Shown piece by piece: positions 45,116-54,289 of a DNA stretch of 64,000 nt. The notes below the pieces were generated by a model. It was not told the origin of the DNA and searched no databases. It saw nothing but the letters and a program-made list of their open reading frames with translations. Origin of the DNA: Streptomyces sp. Edi2 (GTDB lineage: Bacteria > Actinomycetota > Actinomycetes > Streptomycetales > Streptomycetaceae); NCBI RefSeq assembly GCF_040253635.1, contig NZ_JBEJGX010000003.1, forward strand, positions 1,798,001 to 1,862,000, read 5' to 3'. The translations under genes and the position numbers were made by a program. Each line of letters begins with the position of its first letter. Position 1 is the first letter of the stretch.

Positions 45116-46266
45116 CTCGTCTCCTCGATCAGACCGGCCACCGCGGAGATCCCGCGCAGCAGTCGCTGCTCCGGCTCGGTTCCTACGGAGATCCGGACGA
45201 ACCGATCGCACGAAGCTCCATACCCGGTGCCCGGAACAACGCTCACCGCATGCCGGCGCAGCAGCTCCTCAGTAAAGTGCTCCGCATCCAGTCGAGACTT
45301 CCCCAGGGACGCGAACAGATAGAACGTCGCGTCACCCGGCATGCACGCGACGCCTCGCGAGGCGAGCTCCCCGGCCATCCGATTGCGCATCGATACGACG
45401 CGTGCGATCTGCGGACGCGTTTGCTCCAAGATCGTCTCGAAATGCTCGGCGAGATAATGGCACAGTATCGTCGGTGCACAGGTGATGATGTGTTGCTGGA
45501 GCTTGATGATCTGGTCGATCAACAGCTGATGCGCCACCATATAGCCTACGCGCCAGCCTGAGATGCCGTAATTTTTCGACATCGAGTTGCAGACGATCGT
45601 GTGATGCTTATGTGGATCGAATGAACCAACGGACAGGAACTCGGCTCCCTCAGGAACGAACTCGTGGTACGCCTCATCGGCGATGATGAACAGGCCATGC
45701 TGTTCGGCTAGTTCATGTAGTCTCCGCAGTTCGTCCACACCGAGCCTGCGCCCAGAGGGGTTTTGTGGGTTGTTCACGATGATCGCCTTGGTACGTGGGG
45801 TCACATACGAGGCAAAGTCATCGACCGAGTCCTGCCACGGAGTCATCACCGGCACGCCCCTGCACAGGCGTACTTGCTCGGGGTAACTCACCCACAGTGG
45901 CTCCGGGATGATGACCTCGTCGCCCGGATCCAAAATGGCGCTCAGCGCCATGAAGATGGCCGCCTTCGAACCAGCGGTCACGATGATTTCGGTTTCGGGA
46001 TCGAGGGGCAGTCCGCAATCTAACTCGTAGTACTTGGCCAGCTTCTCGCGGAGTAACGGCAGTCCACGTGAGTGTGAGTAATGATGGATCTTCGCCTGCG
46101 GCAGATCATCGAAGGACGGTACCGGGATGTCGAAGAAAGCCTCACCGAGCGACAGTGTCACAATATCTGCACCGTCGCCTTGCATCTCGTAAACCCGATT
46201 ATTATGGCTTATCGAAGAGGCCTCGGCGAGGCTGTCGAGAAGGCTCGCATGGCGAGGTATGGGCAT
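45112..46266 (-). CDS. Class I aminotransferase
   Basis: A 384-residue PLP enzyme of the aspartate/aromatic aminotransferase group. It has VTLSLGEAFFDIPVP, the HHYSHSRGLPLLREKLA region, NNPQNPSGR, the PLP Lys in CNSMSKNYGISGWRVGY and the substrate-carboxylate Arg near DRFVRISVG. The start at 46266 has GAGG upstream. It sits between proA and proC homologues, so it may act on a glutamate-semialdehyde-like or keto-acid intermediate. A role in making a non-standard proline is inference. Confidence 0.87.
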   Translation of the reverse strand: MPIPRHASLLDSLAEASSISHNNRVYEMQGDGADIVTLSLGEAFFDIPVPSFDDLPQAKIHHYSHSRGLPLLREKLAKYYELDCGLPLDPETEIIVTAGSKAAIFMALSAILDPGDEVIIPEPLWVSYPEQVRLCRGVPVMTPWQDSVDDFASYVTPRTKAIIVNNPQNPSGRRLGVDELRRLHELAEQHGLFIIADEAYHEFVPEGAEFLSVGSFDPHKHHTIVCNSMSKNYGISGWRVGYMVAHQLLIDQIIKLQQHIITCAPTILCHYLAEHFETILEQTRPQIARVVSMRNRMAGELASRGVACMPGDATFYLFASLGKSRLDAEHFTEELLRRHAVSVVPGTGYGASCDRFVRISVGTEPEQRLLRGISAVAGLIEETS

Positions 46267-46318
46267 CTCGTCGCCTCTCGTGGTCAGCGGGGGCCCAGAC
46301 GGGAACTGAGGCGATTGG

Positions 46319-47575
46319 TCAGAGAACACGGACCTGCCCGCTCCCCCACACGACGTTCTTTACACAGGTCAACGATTCAAGGCCCATGGGTCCACGAACA
46401 TGAAGCTTCTGCGTGGAGACACCGATCTCGACTCCGTAGCCGAACTCGCCGCCGTCAGAAAAACGAGGGGAGCTGTTGACAAATACGCTGCCGGAGTCGA
46501 TCGACCGCGCGAAACGCCGGGCTACCGCGATGTCCTGAGCAACGATAGCGTCAGCATTGCGGGTGCCCCACCGGTTGATGTGCGCCACTGCCGCATCGAA
46601 GTCGGGCACAACCTTGACCGCGAGAATCATGTCGAGGTACTCAGTCCCCCAATCGCTCTCTCGCGCCGGCTCCGCGTTCGGCCAGACTTGCTGTGTTCGA
46701 GCGTCGCCTCGTATTTCCACGCCAAGCCCCTGGAGTTCATCCAGGACCTTCGCCAGCCATGAATCAGCGAGATCCTCGTGGACCAACAGCGTCTCCACTG
46801 CGTTGCACACGCTGGGACGCGAAGTCTTGCCGTTGATGACGATTTCCGTGGCCATGTCCAGATCGGCGGTGTGATCCACGTACACATGGCAGTTGCCATC
46901 GCCATCGATGACAGTCGGCACAGTGGCGTGGTCCTGCACCGTCTTGATCAAGCTGGGTCCACCACGCGGGACGAGCAAATCCACGTAGCCATCGGCGCGC
47001 AGCAGTTCCAGAGCAGCCTCACGAGAGGAGTCTCGAATCAGTTGCACCGCGTCCTTTGGCACTTCGTCATAGCGCTCCAGAACACGAGCAATCACGTCGG
47101 CAACGGCCACATTCGTGTGCATAGCGATCGACGACCCTCGCAGCACAGCGGCGTTTCCGGATTTCAGACACAGGGCAGCGACATCGGCGGTTACGTTCGG
47201 CCGGGCCTCGTAAATAACTGCGATGACCCCGAGAGGGTCACGCACCCGGTCGATCTGGATACCATTGGGGCGAGTGTCGCCCTTGACCACCTGTCCTACC
47301 GGGTCGGGCAAACCCATGATAGTGCGGATCGCGTTGACCATTCCCGTGATGCGCGAATCCGTGAGAGTGAGGCGATCCACCAGAGTGGCTGAAGTCCCCG
47401 CCGCGCGGGCTGCCTTCACATCGAGCGAGTTAGCGGTCTTCAGTTGATCCCGGCTCTTGTCGATGGCAACAGCCATCTCGTCAAGAACCCGATCCTTGAT
47501 TTCCGTATCCAACTCACGCACCCTGACTGATGCTTCACGGGCACGACGGCAGACATCGATGACTGAGATGGACAT
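46319..47575 (-). CDS. proA: Gamma-glutamyl phosphate reductase family
   Basis: A 418-residue protein of normal ProA length, which reduces gamma-glutamyl phosphate to glutamate semialdehyde with NADPH. Landmarks are [39 protein letters not shown], the catalytic Cys in [16 protein letters not shown] and the end block [34 protein letters not shown]. The proB homologue's stop directly precedes its ATG. This copy lies in the biosynthetic cluster, so a separate housekeeping proA is expected elsewhere. Confidence 0.95.
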   Translation of the reverse strand: [418 protein letters not shown]

Positions 47576-48676
47576 TCAGCTCTCCAATAGACTTATGTAA
47601 TCGGATGGGTGAAGTACGACCTGGCCGTCCGCCAACTGGCGTGGTGCGACCTGGGACATGTCTGGGGCAGCGACGCTCGAACGGCCACGGGCGATAACAC
47701 CATGGGAATCAACAACCACGTCCACTACATCACCGGACTTGAAATTCCCCTCAGAAGCCTGCACATGGCCTTTCGTCAGGGGTCGGCCGTCAGCGGCTGC
47801 GGCTACGGCGGAGGGATTGCACAACAGCCGGCCGGTGGGGGCAGCAGACAGTGCGCGCCATAGCTGGCCCAGATCTGCACGCTTCTTCGGCTGCCGGGGA
47901 CGCACCAATGTGCCGACGTTCTCCCCTCTCACAGCTCCCTCGATTGAATCTGCCACGGAAGCACCAGCGATCACACAGGCGACGCCCGCCAACGTCGCGA
48001 TCCAAACGGCGCACAGCTTGGTGGGCATACCACCGGTTCCCGGCCCTTCGACCGGACTCCCTGCCAGGTGTTCCACTTCCGGTGTCATGGCATCCACGAC
48101 AGGAATCCGGCGCGCATCTGTACTCTGGCGCGGATCGCTCTCGTACAGGCCGGAGACATCGGTCAGCAGGACGAGCAAACCAGCTCCCAGCGTGGCGCTG
48201 AGCAGGGAAGCGAGCACGTCATTGTTTCTGACCATGACGGCATCGTTCTCGTTCACCACGGGCACCCACCCCCGGTCGAGTGCCTCTTCCAGCGCATCGC
48301 GGACACCGTCACGGTGATCGGGCCCGGTCAAGTCGAACGGGGTGAGGAGGAACTGAGCTGCTTGCAGGCCATTCTCTTCCAAGCTGCACCGGAACGCATC
48401 GAACAGAAGACCCTGGCCGATCGCTGCGGCCAATTGCCGAGAGCCGGCACGTCCTTCGGCGTGACGGTTCAGGCGCACATCGCCCAAAGCAATGGCGCCG
48501 GAAGCGACAAGCAGGATTTGATGACCGTCCGTCCGAAGCTTGGCGACGGCCTCAACCAGCGTGGCAAGTTTCCGCTGATCCACTTCACCATCAGTGATGA
48601 GAGAGGACGTCCCGACTTTGATGACGATACGTTTGAGGTGAGCGTTTTGAGGAGCAGGGGTCCTGGTGATGCTCAT
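47576..48676 (-). CDS. proB: Glutamate 5-kinase family protein with modified substrate loop
   Basis: A 366-residue amino-acid kinase plus C-terminal PUA domain (residues about 275-360), the architecture of bacterial ProB. KVGTSSL, LVASGAIALG, VLLTDVSGLYESDP and GTGGMPTK (catalytic Lys) are kept. The glutamate-binding loop is changed: E. coli has NENDAVATAEIKVGDNDNL, here it is NENDAVMVRNNDVL, about four residues shorter with the first Asp of DND replaced by Asn. This suggests altered feedback control or a glutamate analogue as substrate. Its ATG overlaps the stop of the A-PCP gene by 4 bp. Confidence 0.9.
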   Translation of the reverse strand: MSITRTPAPQNAHLKRIVIKVGTSSLITDGEVDQRKLATLVEAVAKLRTDGHQILLVASGAIALGDVRLNRHAEGRAGSRQLAAAIGQGLLFDAFRCSLEENGLQAAQFLLTPFDLTGPDHRDGVRDALEEALDRGWVPVVNENDAVMVRNNDVLASLLSATLGAGLLVLLTDVSGLYESDPRQSTDARRIPVVDAMTPEVEHLAGSPVEGPGTGGMPTKLCAVWIATLAGVACVIAGASVADSIEGAVRGENVGTLVRPRQPKKRADLGQLWRALSAAPTGRLLCNPSAVAAAADGRPLTKGHVQASEGNFKSGDVVDVVVDSHGVIARGRSSVAAPDMSQVAPRQLADGQVVLHPSDYISLLES

Positions 48677-50565
48677 GAAGAATCACCCAGCAACTCACTC
48701 ATCTCATCTTGCGATAGATTCGAGATCTTCTCTTTGAGTAGCAACCCGACTTCCACCGCAAGGGAAGAGACTGTGGGCGACTCAAAAAGTCTCGCCAACG
48801 GTAGCTCGACCCCGAACTTTTGCCCCACGCGGTTGACAACCCGAACAGCCAGAAGCGACTCACCGCCAAGATGGAAGAAATTATCCGTGACGCTCACTCG
48901 CTGCACATCAAGGATGCTGGCAAATATATCCGCCAACTCCTCCTCCACAACGCCACGGGGAGCGGTGTAGATCTCGTTCGAAGTGGCCAGTGAATCGTCG
49001 AGAGCCGACAATTTCCCACGATCGACCTTGCCACTCCCATTGAGGGGCATCTGCTCAAGAAAAAAGAACGAAGAAGGCCTCATGTAGTCAGCAAGGTGTC
49101 GACTCACATGGTCACGCAATTCATCGGCAGAAACCCTACGACGCGAGTGCAAGTGTGTCACGTATGCGACCAATCGCTTAAGCCCGTTTGCAGACTCCCG
49201 CACGCCGGCCACGGCTTCCTTTACCAGGGGGTGCCTGGAGATTACAGCCTCGATGTCTCCCAATTCGACGCGCATCCCGCGAATTTTAACCTGGTGATCC
49301 TCGCGTCCGGCATAACGAAGACAGTGATGAGCGTCAAAGTATCCCCGGTCACCGGAACGGTACATCCGTTCACCCGAATGCAGGGGGTGGGGGATGAAAT
49401 TCTCTGCCGTCTTGGCAGGGTCCCCCAGGTAACCGCGAGCCAACCCGATGCCACCCATATAGATGTCTCCGACCACTCCAGTCGGCACCGGATCCAGATC
49501 CTTGTTCAGGACGTAAACTTGATTGTTCGCGAATGGGAGTCCGATGCTCACCGAGCCGTCGACGAGCCCATCGGCGGGACTGCACGTGTAGGTGGTGGAA
49601 TCGATGGATACTTCAGTCGCTCCCCACGTGTTGTGCAGCTCGCCAGGCATGGACTCGAAGAACCGGGCCACCGTCGCCGGGAGCAGTGCTTCACCGCTCG
49701 AAACGGTGCACCGCAGTTTGGGGAGTGATATTTGCGCGTCCTCTTCTATCACATCCAGAACCATATTCAGCATGCTGGGCACTACCTGGAGGAGTATCGT
49801 CCCGTAGCGGGCTGCGGCCTCAAGTACTGCACGAGGGTCCTTGTGTGCACCTGGACGAACCAAGGCTACTCGTCCGCCGAATGCGAGTGGCCAGAAGAGT
49901 TCGAGGGCTGAATCATCGAAAGTAAGAGTGGTCTTGTGCAAGACCGTTTCGCCGGGCTGAAGCTGGTGCTCTTGCTGCATACACAGCATGCGGTTGACCC
50001 AACCTAGATGGGTGCTCCCGACCCCTTTGGGTGTCCCGGTGGAACCGGATGTGAAGTACACGGATACCAGATTATGCGGTGTCACCGGGACCGCTGGACT
50101 CGCCTCTGAAAACGAGGAAATAACGGGCCAGTCCGAGTCGGGGCAGATGATGAACGCCTCTGTGGCCAAATGGGATCGATAGCGGTTATCTCCGATACAG
50201 AATCGGACGCCGGCTTCGTCCAGGATCTGATTGAGCCGGTTGCTCGGCACTGTGGGATCAAGTGGCACATACGCTCCGCCCGCCTTCAAAATTGCGAGCA
50301 AGGCCACGACCAAATCTGGCGATCGATCCATGCATAGAGCGACCGGACTATCTAACTGCAGCCCATGCTCTAAAAGGAAATTGGCCAGCTGATTTGCGCG
50401 CGCATCAAGCTGTCGATAGCTAAGCTGTTGGTCACCGAGGACCACCGCGGTATGGTCCGGGGTTGCCATGGCCTGAGCTTCAAAGAGATGATGCATGCAC
50501 TGAAATGGCGAAATTTCAAGGCTCCGGTTTTCCGGACCGGAGACCGGCACGCGTACGCGCTTCAT
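48673..50565 (-). CDS. NRPS loading-type protein, A-PCP
   Basis: A 630-residue protein: adenylation domain (residues about 20-520, with VYFTSGSTGTPKG, NTWGATEVSID, MYRSGDRG, NGSGKVDRG) and carrier domain (residues about 540-615, FFHLGGESLLAVRVV). It has no condensation domain, so it likely starts the chain. My hand-read pocket code is D-D-L-Q-V-S-T-I-D-K, which is not a proline-type code (usually DVQ..AHVV). It is translationally coupled to proB, linking precursor supply and activation. Confidence 0.93.
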   Translation of the reverse strand: MKRVRVPVSGPENRSLEISPFQCMHHLFEAQAMATPDHTAVVLGDQQLSYRQLDARANQLANFLLEHGLQLDSPVALCMDRSPDLVVALLAILKAGGAYVPLDPTVPSNRLNQILDEAGVRFCIGDNRYRSHLATEAFIICPDSDWPVISSFSEASPAVPVTPHNLVSVYFTSGSTGTPKGVGSTHLGWVNRMLCMQQEHQLQPGETVLHKTTLTFDDSALELFWPLAFGGRVALVRPGAHKDPRAVLEAAARYGTILLQVVPSMLNMVLDVIEEDAQISLPKLRCTVSSGEALLPATVARFFESMPGELHNTWGATEVSIDSTTYTCSPADGLVDGSVSIGLPFANNQVYVLNKDLDPVPTGVVGDIYMGGIGLARGYLGDPAKTAENFIPHPLHSGERMYRSGDRGYFDAHHCLRYAGREDHQVKIRGMRVELGDIEAVISRHPLVKEAVAGVRESANGLKRLVAYVTHLHSRRRVSADELRDHVSRHLADYMRPSSFFFLEQMPLNGSGKVDRGKLSALDDSLATSNEIYTAPRGVVEEELADIFASILDVQRVSVTDNFFHLGGESLLAVRVVNRVGQKFGVELPLARLFESPTVSSLAVEVGLLLKEKISNLSQDEMSELLGDSS

Positions 50566-50632
50566 GGGAAGTCCCCTCCATCAGAGCTTTCATTCATCCG
50601 TCACTCAAAATCCGCGAATCATGAAGAGTGGA

Positions 50633-52111
50633 CTATGTGTTTCCGGCAAGAGCCCGTCGATCAACTTTACCGTTGGGCGTCAGCGGAAAATCCTTGAGCG
50701 CAACAAATTCGCTGGGCACCATGTACTCAGGAAGGGCATGCAGGCAGGCATCCCGCACGTCCGAGGGGGTAACTTCCGTACCCTGCTCGGCCGTGTAATA
50801 GGCCACGAGATTCAGACGATCAGCCTTACGGTCGCCTACAACCACTGCACGGCGCACACCCGGAAGGCTGACGATGGCGGCCTCTACCTCCCCGGGTTCG
50901 ACTCTGTATCCGTTCATCTTTAGCTGATCGTCTACACGTGCAATGAAGTGGAAATTATCTCCGTCGAACAGCACTCGATCACCCGTGAAATAGCACCTGA
51001 GCTTTCTGCCATCTTGATGCCTGATGTTCCTGAACTTCTCCTCCGTGAGTTGCCTGTCGCCCAGATAGCCGGTTGCTACACAACGACCGGAAATAACAAG
51101 CTCACCCTCCTCCATCGATCGGAAGGGGCGAAGCCGCTCACCATCGGACATCAGCAATTCGGCGCTGACAACTGCTGTACCAATCGGCGGGAAATCTGGC
51201 CACGCTTCAGGATCTCCCGCAAGCCTATATTGGGTCACCAGATGCGTCTCGCTGGGACCGTACTGGTTGATCAATCCAATTTCGGATTTGCCGCAAAACT
51301 CCCTCACCTCATCGTTGATGACCAGCTTCTCGCCAGCCACCGCGATCTCCTGCAGAGCGGGAAGTTTGGTATCGGTGGCGGTGGCCACCAATGCCAAACT
51401 ATGCAGGGCGCCAACCGGCATAAAGAGCCGGCTCACCTCATTGCTCAGTGCTAGCTGCATCACTTCGAAGGGATCGCGCCGCTCTTGATCGTCGGCTATA
51501 ACAAGCTTGGCGCCAGACGACCAGGTGGCGACCATGTCCTCATAAATTACGTCAAAGCCAATGGAAGACGCATGCAGCGTGTGGGGAAGAGCGGTGTGAT
51601 CCCAATGCTCAACATGCCATGCAGCCAGATGCTCGAGAACCACCGGAGGAACCGCGACTGATTTCGGCTCCCCTGTTGAGCCGGACGTCGCAATGACGTA
51701 GGCAACCTCAGCGTCAGCGAGTTGCCGACGAGGTCGGCTGCGGACTTTGGAGTAGTTGTATCGAGGAAGGTCGGAATCGATATGCCACTCGATCTCATCG
51801 TGCAGAACCAGCGTGGGACCAGCGCTATTGAGGATCCGCTGTGTCCGCGCTGCGGGCATACTGGGATCGATCGACAGCACACCTGCGCCTGCCCGCCATG
51901 CACCAAGTACTGCAGCACACCGCAACCAGGAACGTGTGTCGTAGAGGCAGACGAGGTCGCCCTGTCCGATTCCCTTTTCTACGAGACCGCCACACATTTC
52001 TGCAGATAATTGGTCGAGGTCGCCGTACGTATAACTTTTCCCGTGATCGACGACTGCTATGGACTGACTGTGTCTTTCTATCGAAGCAACAAGCGACTGG
52101 ATCATAGACAT
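50633..52111 (-). CDS. Stand-alone NRPS adenylation enzyme
   Basis: A 492-residue adenylation protein without carrier domain. Core motifs are YVIATSGSTGEPKSVAVP, FDVIYEDMVATWSSGAKLVIAD, NQYGPSETHLV, CYFTGDRV and TPNGKVDRRAL. The FDV..ED/RLFMPVGAL text puts it with the MbtH-dependent free-standing adenylating enzymes known from aminocoumarin-type systems. The hand-read pocket code is D-V-E-F-A-A-Q-L-V-K. It starts 7 bp after the MbtH gene and probably loads the C-PCP protein in trans. Confidence 0.92.
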   Translation of the reverse strand: MSMIQSLVASIERHSQSIAVVDHGKSYTYGDLDQLSAEMCGGLVEKGIGQGDLVCLYDTRSWLRCAAVLGAWRAGAGVLSIDPSMPAARTQRILNSAGPTLVLHDEIEWHIDSDLPRYNYSKVRSRPRRQLADAEVAYVIATSGSTGEPKSVAVPPVVLEHLAAWHVEHWDHTALPHTLHASSIGFDVIYEDMVATWSSGAKLVIADDQERRDPFEVMQLALSNEVSRLFMPVGALHSLALVATATDTKLPALQEIAVAGEKLVINDEVREFCGKSEIGLINQYGPSETHLVTQYRLAGDPEAWPDFPPIGTAVVSAELLMSDGERLRPFRSMEEGELVISGRCVATGYLGDRQLTEEKFRNIRHQDGRKLRCYFTGDRVLFDGDNFHFIARVDDQLKMNGYRVEPGEVEAAIVSLPGVRRAVVVGDRKADRLNLVAYYTAEQGTEVTPSDVRDACLHALPEYMVPSEFVALKDFPLTPNGKVDRRALAGNT

Positions 52112-52118
52112 CAGATAC

Positions 52119-52337
52119 TCACCGACCTCGTGCTTCCGTTGTGTTGCGAAGACTCAATGGACGCATATCTGCCCAAGTTTCGGTGATGTACTTTAGGCAT
52201 TCCGCTTTGGAGCCGATTCCATCCACCCCACGCCAACCTGCTGGTATGACCTTGCCAACCGGCCAAAGAGAGTACTGTTCTTCGCCATTCACCACCACCT
52301 GGAAGGCGGCATGAGTCTCATTCTTCTGGCTGTCCAT
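52119..52337 (-). CDS. MbtH-family NRPS accessory protein
   Basis: A 72-residue protein with the full MbtH signature: [24 protein letters not shown] and [12 protein letters not shown]. MbtH proteins bind adenylation domains and are needed for their solubility or activity. It lies between the C-PCP and the free-standing A gene, so the latter is its most likely partner. The ATG follows an AAGGA site. Confidence 0.97.
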   Translation of the reverse strand: MDSQKNETHAAFQVVVNGEEQYSLWPVGKVIPAGWRGVDGIGSKAECLKYITETWADMRPLSLRNTTEARGR

Positions 52338-52399
52338 GCGATTCCTTGAGCTCAGGTGAGTTCTGACCGATCCCTAACTCGCCGCCTCGGTGATACCTG

Positions 52400-54199
52400 T
52401 TAGATTCCCGCGTTGCTGCCGGGCTGTGCAGATTTCACGAGGGCGCCGATCCGAACAGCAAGATCCTCAAACACGGGACACTCGAACATAAGCCTCACGG
52501 TGGGCTCTATGTTCCACGTCTTGCGAATGCGCAGGATCACCTTTGTGGCCAGCAAGGAGTTCCCTCCCACGCTGAAGAAGTGTGCTCCACGAGGAACTAC
52601 TGGTACCCCCAGCACCTCGGACCATATTGCGGCCAATTGAATCTCCGTCGGTGACCGGTCACCGTTGGGGGTTGACTCAAGGCCGGGATTTGTTTCTCGT
52701 TGGCCCGCCTGAGCGCTATCCTCAACGAGCTTTCCACAACGAGCACTGTGGGCGGTGCGACTCTGGGGAAGACCTGGGATGCTTTCGACTGTTCTGCTCT
52801 GGTCCGTGACCAGAGCAGTCAATATTGTGCGATAGTCCGACGCCAGATCCTGGATTACGGCGTGATCAAAGAGGGCATGTGGGAACTCGAACCAGCACTT
52901 CAGTCCCATTGAATCATGGATTGCTTTGAATTCTAGATCGAACTTTCCCGTCAGAGTTCGCATTTCCTCAAGCTCGACGGATACCCCCGGAAACTCGGGA
53001 GCCGGGACGGCATCGTTAACCGTGCACATCACCTGGAAGACCGGGTTGATTCCTGCGTCGCGTTTCACCTGCAGCGCATCTACGACCTGATCAAAAGGAA
53101 CCCGTTGGTGAGAGAGTGCATCGACGGAAGCGGTCCTGACTCTTCGCAGTACGTCGCCCAGAGGCGTGTCGCTGGTAACTTCTGCCCTGATCGCTACCGT
53201 GTTCACAAACAGGCCTACGATCGACTCCCACTCCGGACGCGACCTATTGGCAACTGGCGCACCAATAATTATGTCCTCGTTGCCAGAATGACGGTGCAGC
53301 AAGATCAGAAGGGCTGATGCAGCGATAGTGAACAGCGAGATATTGTCCCTCTGCTGCAGTTTTGAGATCGCGGCGACGAGGTCAGACGGGAGATCGATAT
53401 CTGCCCATCCACCAGCTCTGGAAGCATCATCAGAGCGGGGCCTGGTACAGGGTAGCGTGAGTACCTCTGGCGCGTCCTTGAGCTGCTCTGTCCAATAGCT
53501 CAGCTCCGAGCTGAAGCAGTCGCGCTCGGCTAAGTCGGCTTCCCATATTGCGTAGTCGGCGTATTGCAGATCCAGAGCCGGCAGCCCGGGCTCCCGGTCG
53601 GCTATCCGTGCGGAGTACAGACTCCCCAGTTCTTGGAAGAGGATTTTTTCCGACCAGCCATCAGTCACGATGTGATGGATGTTGAGCATCAGGTAGTGGT
53701 CCCGTGGCGCGAGACGCCATAAGGTCGCGCGTATCAGGGGCTCACCGATGAGCTTAAAGGGGCGGTTGGCTGCAGTTTCCAGCTCCCGCTGCATTACAGT
53801 TTCTCGTTCTTGCTCCGAGAGCCCGGCCATGTCGACACAGGGGATATCCAGATCGAGAGACGGCGCGATGACCTGTATTACTTCGTCCCCGGAGTGAGAA
53901 AATGTCGTACGGAGGCTCTCGTGGCGACTGACCAAGTCGCCTATTGCGTGCCGGATTTCGTCCACCTGGAGTTGCCCCCGCAGGCGCAGAACGAACGGCG
54001 TATTGTACGACTGATTTATCCCCTCCAGTTGGTTGATAAACCACATGCGCTTTTGTGCGGACGAAGCCGGTAACACGCCGTCGCGAGAGAACGGAGTTAT
54101 GGTCTCCTGCGGGTCGACGCTAGAAAGTCGTTGTAAAAATCTCCGCAAAAGATCTTCCTGATTCCGAGCCTGCCCGCCGGCGGAATACCCGGTACTCAT
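52400..54199 (-). CDS. NRPS condensation-carrier protein, C-PCP
   Basis: A protein of about 599 residues: condensation domain (about residues 25-450, HHIVTDGWSEK intact, LFVNTVAIRAE and VPFDQVVDAL motifs) followed by a spacer rich in Ser/Gln/Arg and a carrier domain with FFSVGGNSLLATKVI. There is no adenylation domain, so the carrier must be charged by a separate enzyme. The start is ATG 54199 (or 54202) with AAGGA just upstream; the frame is open to 54286. It appears to be the first gene of the right minus-strand operon. Confidence 0.92.
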   Translation of the reverse strand: MSTGYSAGGQARNQEDLLRRFLQRLSSVDPQETITPFSRDGVLPASSAQKRMWFINQLEGINQSYNTPFVLRLRGQLQVDEIRHAIGDLVSRHESLRTTFSHSGDEVIQVIAPSLDLDIPCVDMAGLSEQERETVMQRELETAANRPFKLIGEPLIRATLWRLAPRDHYLMLNIHHIVTDGWSEKILFQELGSLYSARIADREPGLPALDLQYADYAIWEADLAERDCFSSELSYWTEQLKDAPEVLTLPCTRPRSDDASRAGGWADIDLPSDLVAAISKLQQRDNISLFTIAASALLILLHRHSGNEDIIIGAPVANRSRPEWESIVGLFVNTVAIRAEVTSDTPLGDVLRRVRTASVDALSHQRVPFDQVVDALQVKRDAGINPVFQVMCTVNDAVPAPEFPGVSVELEEMRTLTGKFDLEFKAIHDSMGLKCWFEFPHALFDHAVIQDLASDYRTILTALVTDQSRTVESIPGLPQSRTAHSARCGKLVEDSAQAGQRETNPGLESTPNGDRSPTEIQLAAIWSEVLGVPVVPRGAHFFSVGGNSLLATKVILRIRKTWNIEPTVRLMFECPVFEDLAVRIGALVKSAQPGSNAGI

Positions 54200-54289
54200 C
54201 ATGGTTCCTTTCAGGACATGCAAGGAGAGGAGATTTTGACGCCCAGCTGTGTGAGATCGAACGAGCCTTCGCCGCATCGAGTGCATACG

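Noticed and set aside
44246..48676. ProBAC genes as housekeeping proline biosynthesis
   Set aside because: Overlap with NRPS genes, cluster-like base composition and the altered ProB loop argue for a dedicated set, though a genome-wide check is needed to be certain.
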